A program made the position numbers and the translations under genes. 64,000 nt of DNA. It comes from JAPOUP01 sp026708635. GTDB taxonomy: Bacteria > Pseudomonadota > Alphaproteobacteria > Rhodobacterales > Rhodobacteraceae. The stretch lies in the NCBI GenBank assembly GCA_965200115.1, contig OZ241336.1, forward strand, positions 4,135,831 through 4,199,830. The letters are read 5' to 3'. Positions 57,826 to 64,000 of the stretch are shown piece after piece. Below the pieces are notes generated by a model. It did not search any database. It worked only from the letters and a program-made list of their open reading frames with translations, and was not told where the DNA came from. Within the stretch, counting starts at the first letter, position 1. The number at the start of each line of letters is the position of its first letter.

Positions 57826-59469
57826 GTGAAATTTGGCGCCATGACCCTAACCGAACCCGCGAGACCGAACAATGAACACAGCACGTGGCCTCCAATTCTG
57901 GAGACCTTAGAGAATAGACTGGTCGTTTCTTGCCAACCTATTGACAACGGTCCAATGGATGACCCTTCCATTGTCGCGGCAATGGCGTCCGCTGCCGTCG
58001 CGGGCGGCGCCGCGGGGCTTCGGATTGAAGGGATCGATAACCTTCGCGCTGTTCGCGCCGTCGTGGACGTGGACGTGCCGATTGTCGGCATTGTTAAGTC
58101 GACCGTCGAGGGTTCGCCAGTTCGCATTACTGTCGCGAGGGACCATGCGGTTGCGCTGATTGAAGCCGGTGCGAACATCGTAGCTTACGATGCAACAGAT
58201 CGTCCACGTCAGGATTCACCCGAAGTCGTGTTAAGAGCGATCAAGGATGCAGGTGCCGTTGCAATGGCCGATTGTTCGACAGTCGCTGATGCCCGTAAAG
58301 CGCGGGAGGGTGGCGCGCGGATACTCGGTACCACTTTGTCGGGATATACCGCCGAGACGGAAACCGGCGACCGGAGTCCAGACCTCCAGTTGATCCGCGA
58401 AATAAGGAAACTTGGCTCATTTGTTATGGCTGAGGGGCGGATTTCCACACCTGACGACGCGTGGAGCGCACTTGCTGCCGGAGCTCACTCAGTGACCGTA
58501 GGGACATCCCTGACACGGCTTGAGATCATGACCGGAAGGTTTGTGCGGGCGGTCTCTGAACATGGGCTGGTTCAATCAATCTCAGGATACGCCATCGACA
58601 TTGGAGGAACCAAGACGGCGGCTACCAAAATAGAAGGGGGTCGGGTCGTGCGGAGAATTCATCGAGCAACAGACGGTTCAGTGGCGCCCGCTCAACAAGT
58701 GACTGTAATGATGGACGTCCTAGCCGAGCTTGGATTCGCGGGCAATGAGCCTCTCGGGGTGGCCGTGACGGGTCGGGTCGACTATGAAGGGCGTTGGAAC
58801 GCCGTCAATCTGAATACTCTTGGGAACGTGAAACGTCTTCCACTGCGTGCCCGGCTCGCGGCCAGGTACGATAAAGTCAGCGTTTTGAACGACGCCCTGG
58901 CGGCAACTCTTGCGGAACATAGGCTTGGTGCCGGCCGGGGTCAGGTGGATTTTGCGTATATCACGGTGTCCACAGGAGTTGCGGGCGGACTTATTCTCTC
59001 CAACAGGCTAGTTCAGTCCAAAGACGGGCTGGCCGGGCATATGGGATTCTCAACCACGCAGCTTGGTATCGGCAACTGCGGAAGCGGACGTTTTGGAACA
59101 GTCGAAAGTGTGGCAGGAGGCAAGGCAATTGCCGTCGCGGCCCGAATTGCCGGTCATGATGTTGACGCGAAAGAAGTGTTTGACCTCTCTCGGTGTGGTG
59201 AGAAGTGGGCGGAGGAAATTTTCGATCGTTCCGCCAAAGCGATTGCGGAGATGATCGTAAATCTATCGACGATTGTAGGGATAAGGCGTTGCGCGGTTGG
59301 TGGTAGCGTCGGTCTATCCGACGGCTACGTCCACCGCATTCGTCATCATGTCGCGCAGAACCCAGGCCTATTCCGGGTTGATGTTCGACAGGCGGAACTT
59401 GGCGGCGACGGACCTATGTTTGGTGCATTGATCGCAGCAATGGAGAAGAACCCAGAAAAGAGGTGGTAG
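57826..59469 (+). CDS. Fused ManNAc-6-phosphate 2-epimerase (NanE) and ManNAc kinase (NanK, ROK family)
   Basis: 547 residues (GTG at 57826; an ATG five codons later is possible). The N-terminal NanE domain (about 1-248) has PIVGIVK with the catalytic Lys, AYDATDRPR, MADCSTVADA, GTTLSGYT and MAEGRIS. The ROK domain (about 253-547) has AIDIGGTKTAA and the catalytic Asp in VLNDALAAT. The usual zinc loop is degenerate: NCGSGRFGTVES retains one Cys where three are typical. The protein converts ManNAc from NanA to GlcNAc-6-phosphate. Deacetylase and deaminase (NagA, NagB) are not in the window. Confidence 0.87.
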   Translation: MKFGAMTLTEPARPNNEHSTWPPILETLENRLVVSCQPIDNGPMDDPSIVAAMASAAVAGGAAGLRIEGIDNLRAVRAVVDVDVPIVGIVKSTVEGSPVRITVARDHAVALIEAGANIVAYDATDRPRQDSPEVVLRAIKDAGAVAMADCSTVADARKAREGGARILGTTLSGYTAETETGDRSPDLQLIREIRKLGSFVMAEGRISTPDDAWSALAAGAHSVTVGTSLTRLEIMTGRFVRAVSEHGLVQSISGYAIDIGGTKTAATKIEGGRVVRRIHRATDGSVAPAQQVTVMMDVLAELGFAGNEPLGVAVTGRVDYEGRWNAVNLNTLGNVKRLPLRARLAARYDKVSVLNDALAATLAEHRLGAGRGQVDFAYITVSTGVAGGLILSNRLVQSKDGLAGHMGFSTTQLGIGNCGSGRFGTVESVAGGKAIAVAARIAGHDVDAKEVFDLSRCGEKWAEEIFDRSAKAIAEMIVNLSTIVGIRRCAVGGSVGLSDGYVHRIRHHVAQNPGLFRVDVRQAELGGDGPMFGALIAAMEKNPEKRW

Positions 59470-59912
59470 GAGAGTCCAGAATCTTACGGCACCTGACGGG
59501 AAATCTTGAGTACTTGACCGTCCTATTTGTTCCGGGGTGGGTCCGCACCGTCCCGGACTGGCCGGTCCGTGGGGCTATCTCGCTAGGTCAGAAGTTTCTC
59601 TCCAGACCTTACCTCAATGATCCAAGGCGGGCGGCGGAACTCCCCTGACGGACAAGTCGACAAGGACACTGCCAAAGCGCCGGGAAGCCGGCAGGGCTGG
59701 GCTGGCTTACGGGGCCGAGCGCTTCAATTCTTGTTGTAGACATTGAGAACCGAGCACCCGACGGTCAGCGGGCGCGCGCGGCCGCCGGGCCTGCCCGCAA
59801 ATTGCATATGCGTATGCAATTCCGCTTCCATTCCCCACGCGACTGCCCTATACGCCGCGTTCAATCATGGCATACGTCCCTTGGGACGCCCGCCAGGCAA
59901 GGAGAAACACCA
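59470..59912. other. Intergenic region upstream of rplY
   Basis: About 440 bases without a supported gene. It contains the inverted repeat at 59801-59820 and should hold the rplY-pth promoter. Confidence 0.4.
59801..59820. repeat. Inverted repeat upstream of rplY
   Basis: ATTGCATA and TATGCAAT flank TGCG, about 95 bases before the rplY start codon. It is a possible operator or promoter element. Confidence 0.45.
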
Positions 59913-60581
59913 ATGGCTTCCGAGATTCCGAATCTTGTAGCCACGGCGAGAGCGGGCATAGGCAAGGGAGCCGCCCGCCAGGGACGCCGTGACAATCAGG
60001 TGCCGGGAATAGTTTACGGCGGCGGCGCTGACCCGCTTCCTGTAAACATTCCCTTCAATGAACTGACCAAAAGGCTCAAGCAAGGCAGGTTTCTTTCAAC
60101 GCTCTTCAACCTGAAAGTCGAGGGCCATGACGACGTGCGTGTGATCTGTCGCGACGTTCAGCGCGATGTCGTCAAAAGTTTGCCCATACATTTCGATCTG
60201 ATGCGCCTTCATCAGACGACCCGGGTCAAACTGTTCATTCCCGTTCGCTTCGACGGTGAGAGCGCCTCACCCGGCCTGAAACGCGGCGGTGTCCTCACGG
60301 TGGTGCGTCCCGAGGTGGAACTGTGGGTTATTGCCGGAGATATTCCGGACAGCGTCACGGTCGATGTATCGGAGCTTGACATCAACGACGTGATCACGAT
60401 CAGCCAGGTCTCGCTTCCGGACGGCACCCGGCCGACGGTGAGCCGAGATTTCGTTATCGCGAATATCTCCGCGCCTTCGGGTCTGCGCTCGGAAGAGGAA
60501 GCGGAGGCCGAAGAGGTCGCGGCGGACGAGGTTCCGTCCACCGCGGCGGCACAGCCCGACGCACCGGCGGAAGACGACTGA
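59913..60581 (+). CDS. rplY: 50S ribosomal protein L25 (long CTC-type)
   Basis: 222 residues from the ATG at 59913 (MASEIPNLVATARAGIGKGAARQ), preceded by AAGGAGAAACACCA. It is the long form with L25 N-terminal domain (LVATARAG, PGIVYGGGADPLPVNI) and a CTC-like C-terminal domain, ending in an acidic tail (EEEAEAEEVAADE). It binds 5S rRNA in the large subunit. An upstream in-frame ATG at 59802 is not preferred. pth follows, separated by a hairpin. Confidence 0.94.
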   Translation: MASEIPNLVATARAGIGKGAARQGRRDNQVPGIVYGGGADPLPVNIPFNELTKRLKQGRFLSTLFNLKVEGHDDVRVICRDVQRDVVKSLPIHFDLMRLHQTTRVKLFIPVRFDGESASPGLKRGGVLTVVRPEVELWVIAGDIPDSVTVDVSELDINDVITISQVSLPDGTRPTVSRDFVIANISAPSGLRSEEEAEAEEVAADEVPSTAAAQPDAPAEDD

Positions 60582-60590
60582 AACCCGTTG

Positions 60591-60617
60591 TGGCGGTACC
60601 GCCGCCCGGTACCGCCA
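60591..60617 (+). terminator. Perfect 10-bp hairpin between rplY and pth
   Basis: TGGCGGTACC and its complement GGTACCGCCA flank a seven-base loop, nine bases after the rplY stop. Without a T-run, partial termination or mRNA stabilisation is more likely than a strong terminator. Confidence 0.55.
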
Positions 60618-60713
60618 TTCCTGAGAAGGTAACGGCCAGGAACGAACACTATCCGCATTGAGCGCGCCCGGAGAGGCCCGGGCAGGTCCGATACGGAATC
60701 CGGAGCACCTCCG

Positions 60714-61385
60714 ATGCTGCTATTTGTTGGTCTCGGCAATCCGGGTGCAAAGTATTCCCGAAACCGCCATAACATCGGGTTCATGGCGCTTGATCGAATC
60801 GCGTCCGATCACGGTTTTGGAACGTGGCGGTCAAAATTCAAGGGCCTGATCAGCGAAGGAAGGCTGGCGTCCGAGAGGATCCTGCTGCTCAAGCCCGGAA
60901 CCTATATGAACCTGTCAGGCCAATCCGTCGCCGCGGCCGCGCGGTTCTTTCAGCTGGAACCCGATGAAATCCTCGTGTTCCATGACGAGATCGACCTCGC
61001 CCCGGGGAAGTGCAGATACAAGGAAGGCGGTGGACACGCGGGTCACAACGGTCTGCGGTCATTGCACTCCCAGATTGGCGGTGACTATCGCCGAGTGCGG
61101 CTTGGCGTCGGGCACCCCGGCGACAGGGACCGCGTTTCATCATATGTTCTGCATGACTTCGCGAAGGCGGACTCCGACTGGCTCGAGCCCGTTCTGCGGG
61201 GCGTATCGGATGGTGCGCCGGATCTTGCGGCTGGCGAGTCCGGAAGATTCATGAATGCCGTCGCGTTGCGCGTATCCCCACCCCGGACATCCAAAACGAA
61301 AACGGTCGCGGAAGGCTCCGTCGCCACCACCGTATCGGAACCCGATACGTCGAGTGCGAACAGGGGGTCGAAACGATTCCGGTGA
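60714..61385 (+). CDS. pth: Peptidyl-tRNA hydrolase
   Basis: 223 residues. Catalytic His and Asn are in NPGAKYSRNRHNIGF (His20 region), with KPGTYMNLSGQSV, VFHDEIDLAPGKCRYKEGGG and GHNGLRSL in order. The C-terminal extension (after about residue 185) is low-complexity. It recycles peptidyl-tRNAs released from ribosomes. The rplY-pth pairing is a conserved housekeeping order. Confidence 0.95.
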   Translation: MLLFVGLGNPGAKYSRNRHNIGFMALDRIASDHGFGTWRSKFKGLISEGRLASERILLLKPGTYMNLSGQSVAAAARFFQLEPDEILVFHDEIDLAPGKCRYKEGGGHAGHNGLRSLHSQIGGDYRRVRLGVGHPGDRDRVSSYVLHDFAKADSDWLEPVLRGVSDGAPDLAAGESGRFMNAVALRVSPPRTSKTKTVAEGSVATTVSEPDTSSANRGSKRFR

Positions 61386-61469
61386 TCTCAATCGACCATC
61401 GGACAATTTGATGGAATCTCACGCGCCCGGCGACTCGACATATCCCCGGCCTGGCGGTAAGCGCGACGT

Positions 61470-61853
61470 ATGGCATTACAAATGGATCCCTCCGTCAACG
61501 TATTTGGCGATCCGCTGCAACCCTGTTCGCATGAACCGCTGACGGGTTTTTTCCGCAACGCGGCCTGCGACACCTGTGACGAGGATCAGGGCAGTCACAC
61601 GGTTTGCGCCGTCATGACGGCCGAGTTCCTCGCCTTTTCGAAATACGTCGGCAACGATCTGTCGACCCCTTCGCCAGCGTACGGCTTCCAGGGACTTAAA
61701 CCCGGAGACCGATGGTGCCTGTGCGCGGCTCGGTTTCTTCAGGCCCACGATGAAGGATGCGCTCCCCGCGTGAGTCTCGACTCCACGCATATGCGCGCGC
61801 TTGAGATCGTTCCACTCGAGGTATTGCGCGAATACGCCCTGGACGGGGAATGA
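61470..61853 (+). CDS. DUF2237 family protein
   Basis: 127 residues, with MDPSVNVFGDPLQPCSHEPLTGFFRN at the start, CDTCDEDQGSHTVCAVMTAEFLAFSK in the middle and PGDRWCLCAARF and MRALEIVPLEVL at the end; this matches the uncharacterised DUF2237 family. Several conserved Cys residues (CDTC, CLC) suggest metal binding or redox function. The true start may be the ATG at 61482. It ends 76 bases before the stop of the convergent trpB. Confidence 0.88.
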   Translation: MALQMDPSVNVFGDPLQPCSHEPLTGFFRNAACDTCDEDQGSHTVCAVMTAEFLAFSKYVGNDLSTPSPAYGFQGLKPGDRWCLCAARFLQAHDEGCAPRVSLDSTHMRALEIVPLEVLREYALDGE

Positions 61854-61929
61854 CCCCGGCGGCGTCGAGCGACGCCCAAGACACGCGGTCACAGCCGTTT
61901 CAGCTGATGATTGCCTTGGATATCAAGCG

Positions 61930-63159
61930 TCAGGTCCCAAGCATCTCGATGCCGAGAGCCTTCGCGACGGTGAAGATATCCTTGTCACCACGTCCGCACA
62001 TATTCATGCAGACGATATGGCTCGAAGGAAGCGTCGGCGCGATCCTTGCCACGTGGGCGAGCGCGTGGCTCGGTTCAAGCGCCGGAATTATGCCCTCGGT
62101 CTCGCAACATAGCTGAAATGCCGCGAGCGCCTCGGAATCGGTCACGGCCACGTACGTCGCCCGTCCGGTTTCGTGCAGCCATGAATGTTCCGGACCGATC
62201 CCGGGGTAGTCCAGACCCGCCGAAATCGAGAAACCCTCGAGTATCTGTCCGTCATCGTCCTGCAGGAGATACGTGCGGTTGCCGTGCAGGACGCCGGGCC
62301 GCCCGCCAGTCAGGGAAGCGCAATGCTCGAGGTCGCTGTTTACGCCCTTACCGCCCGCCTCCACCCCGATGATGCTGACCTCGCGATCGTCAAGGAAAGG
62401 GAAGAACAGCCCCATGGCATTCGATCCGCCCCCGATAGCGGCGACCAAAGTGTCCGGCAACCTACCTTCCGCCTCCAACATCTGTTCCCTTGTCTCCCTA
62501 CCGATGATCGACTGAAAGTCACGAACCATCGCGGGATAGGGATGCGGGCCGGCGACGGTACCTATGCAGTAAAACGTATCGCGAACATTGGTCACCCAGT
62601 CCCGAAGCGCGTCATTCATGGCGTCTTTCAAAGTCCCGCGGCCGGAGGTCACCGGCACGACCTCAGCGCCCAGCAAACGCATCCTGAACACGTTAGGCGC
62701 CTGGCGCTCAACGTCGTGGGAACCCATATAGATGACGCAGTTCAGACCAAACTTCGCGCAGACGGTGGCCGTAGCGACCCCGTGCTGCCCGGCACCGGTC
62801 TCGGCAATTATTCGTGTCTTTCCCATGCGGCGCGCCAGAATGATCTGGCCGATCACGTTGTTTATCTTGTGCGCCCCCGTGTGGTTGAGCTCATCGCGCT
62901 TCATGTAGATCCTGGCACCACCCAGCCTCTCGGTCAGGCGTTCGGCGTGATACAATGGTGAGGGTCGACCGACATAGTGTTTCCAGAGAAAATCCATTTC
63001 CTCCCAGAAACTATCGTCGGATTTCGCGTGCGCGTAACGCTCCTCAAGATCAAGAATCAGCGGCATCAGCGTCTCGCTGACGAATCTTCCCCCAAAATCG
63101 CCGAACCGGCCATTTTCGTCGGGACCTGACATAAAGCTGTTAATCAGGTCATCAGCCAT
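61930..63159 (-). CDS. trpB: Tryptophan synthase beta chain
   Basis: 409 residues from the ATG at 63159 (MADDLINSFMSGPDENGRF); an upstream ATG would add 22 unsupported residues. The PLP Lys is in ELNHTGAHKINN, with AETGAGQHGVATATVCA and GGGSNAMGLF for cofactor phosphate and EPSHALAH near the C terminus. It condenses indole with serine. It follows trpF on the minus strand. Confidence 0.96.
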   Translation of the reverse strand: MADDLINSFMSGPDENGRFGDFGGRFVSETLMPLILDLEERYAHAKSDDSFWEEMDFLWKHYVGRPSPLYHAERLTERLGGARIYMKRDELNHTGAHKINNVIGQIILARRMGKTRIIAETGAGQHGVATATVCAKFGLNCVIYMGSHDVERQAPNVFRMRLLGAEVVPVTSGRGTLKDAMNDALRDWVTNVRDTFYCIGTVAGPHPYPAMVRDFQSIIGRETREQMLEAEGRLPDTLVAAIGGGSNAMGLFFPFLDDREVSIIGVEAGGKGVNSDLEHCASLTGGRPGVLHGNRTYLLQDDDGQILEGFSISAGLDYPGIGPEHSWLHETGRATYVAVTDSEALAAFQLCCETEGIIPALEPSHALAHVARIAPTLPSSHIVCMNMCGRGDKDIFTVAKALGIEMLGT

Positions 63160-63353
63160 TATCGCGCACCTCGCTAGGTATCGTTCCGCGTTTAGGGCCT
63201 TTGGCCGCGGGGGTAAAGCGGACAAAGCATATCACCAATTCCCGTCAGGCGGGGCATCGGCTCGCTAACCGCGGGAAGCGTACCGACCGTCGCTACGGCC
63301 CGCCATCTCGCCCTCTCAATCTCTCCTGGCTCGATTAAACCGGTCCGCCCACG

Positions 63354-64000
63354 CTAAAGCCGTTCCATGCCCGCGGCACCCGGCTTCGGGCAGGCCGCGG
63401 ACGAAGGTCGGCAGGCCGAATGCGCCGAAGAGACGAATGCCTTGATCAATTCGGCATCCTTGACGCCGGGCGCACGCTCCACCCCGCTGGAGACGTCGAC
63501 CTGCCCGGCACCGGTGACACGCACCGCCTTCGCGACATTCCCGGCCGTCAACCCGCCGGCCAGCATCCAGGGAACGGGCCAGTGGCGTCCCCTGACCAGA
63601 TTCCAGTCGAAACCGAGGCCGTTGCCTCCGGGAAGTTCCATCCCGTTCCGGGGACTGGCATCGATAAGGAGCTGGTCAGCCACTCCCGCGTATTCGGCCG
63701 CGGATTCCAGGTCCGTTCCGTCAGCCACGCCTATAGATTTCATAACCGGAATACCGAACGCATTACGGATATCCGCCACCCGATCCGGGCTTTCACCGCC
63801 ATGAAGCTGAAACATGTCGACCCCAACGCATCTGTGGATCTCATCCAGAACCGGGTCCGCCGCATCGACGGTGACGGCGACCCTGCGAATTCCCTGGGGA
63901 ACGGCCCTGGAGAGTTCGGCCGCGCAGGCGATTTCCACATTTCGCGGTGACTTGGGGAAAAAGACGAACCCGATATACGAAGCGCCCGCCTTCACGGCCG
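63354..64000 (-). CDS. trpF: Phosphoribosylanthranilate isomerase, 5' end outside the window
   Basis: At least 213 residues are visible, running off the right edge; the visible frame begins KAGASYIGFVFFPKSPRNVE, so the N-terminal VKICG strand lies outside. Family features include VGVDMFQLHGGESPD, LLIDASPRNG, PGGNGLGFDWNLV, LAGGLTAGNVAKAV and VDVSSGVERAPGVKD. It catalyses the isomerisation step of tryptophan biosynthesis. The gap to trpB is about 190 bases. Confidence 0.94.
   Translation of the reverse strand, partial: AVKAGASYIGFVFFPKSPRNVEIACAAELSRAVPQGIRRVAVTVDAADPVLDEIHRCVGVDMFQLHGGESPDRVADIRNAFGIPVMKSIGVADGTDLESAAEYAGVADQLLIDASPRNGMELPGGNGLGFDWNLVRGRHWPVPWMLAGGLTAGNVAKAVRVTGAGQVDVSSGVERAPGVKDAELIKAFVSSAHSACRPSSAACPKPGAAGMERL

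Noticed and set aside
1..64000. CRISPR arrays, rRNA genes or a replication origin
   Set aside because: No regularly spaced direct repeats with unique spacers, no rRNA-like sequence and no DnaA-box cluster were seen; the short tandem repeats found are too few and coding or promoter-linked.

Overview
The window is a GC-rich (roughly 60 percent) stretch of an alphaproteobacterial chromosome. The family set (DUF983, DUF2237, long bL25, fused carnitine dehydrogenase/thioesterase, ECF sigma with periplasmic metal sensor, alphaproteobacterial porin) and the trpF-trpB ... pth-rplY ... trpA ... ychF neighbourhood suggest a Rhodobacterales-like or related, probably marine or host-associated, heterotroph. 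This assignment is inference; no rRNA lies in the window.

Layout. 0.3-3.7 kb: polar amino acid ABC importer (minus). 4.4 kb: dtd. 5.3-10.3 kb: peptide/nickel-type ABC importer with two fused ATPases (minus). 10.5-11.6 kb: an IS30-family element. 11.9-13.1 kb: M20 amidohydrolase. 13.6-15.6 kb: ECF sigma factor, putative anti-sigma protein, periplasmic metal-sensor-like protein and EF-hand protein. 16-19 kb: DUF983, NUDIX, EamA transporter, desaturase. 19.2-21.7 kb: carnitine catabolism (fused CdhA-CdhB, and CdhC). 22.8-24.5 kb: metG, then tRNA-Ser(GCU).

24.6-34.6 kb is a compact 10-kb integrated element bounded by a 14-bp repeat of the tRNA-Ser 3' end. It encodes a tyrosine integrase, DNA-binding protein, large terminase, HNH nuclease, HK97-type capsid, protease, connectors and portal. 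I find no tail, lysis or replication genes, so it resembles a capsid-forming phage satellite. Two near-identical palindromes near the int and HTH promoters suggest one shared regulator.

35-42 kb: Rpn-type nuclease, XRE regulator, porin, lipoprotein, ychF and VOC protein. 42.6-44.9 kb: trpA and an lldD-like oxidase. 45-59.5 kb: a catabolic block with sialic acid lyase, a NanE-NanK fusion, an FCD-type GntR regulator, a Dpp/Sat-type ABC importer, three sulfatases without signal peptides and a 2OG dioxygenase. 59.9-64 kb: rplY, pth, DUF2237, trpB and partial trpF.

Two observations stand out. First, the solute-binding protein of the sialic-acid block (49114-50685) appears circularly permuted: the family's C-terminal half comes directly after the signal peptide and the N-terminal half follows. 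Second, two homologous structured RNA candidates (25071-25213 and 36879-37025, minus strand) lie just upstream of two unrelated genes. Their closing helix and first hairpin differ in sequence but keep pairing, while an internal loop is conserved. Together with the putative cytoplasmic sulfatase/sialic-acid pathway and the tail-less capsid satellite, these are the parts most worth following up.
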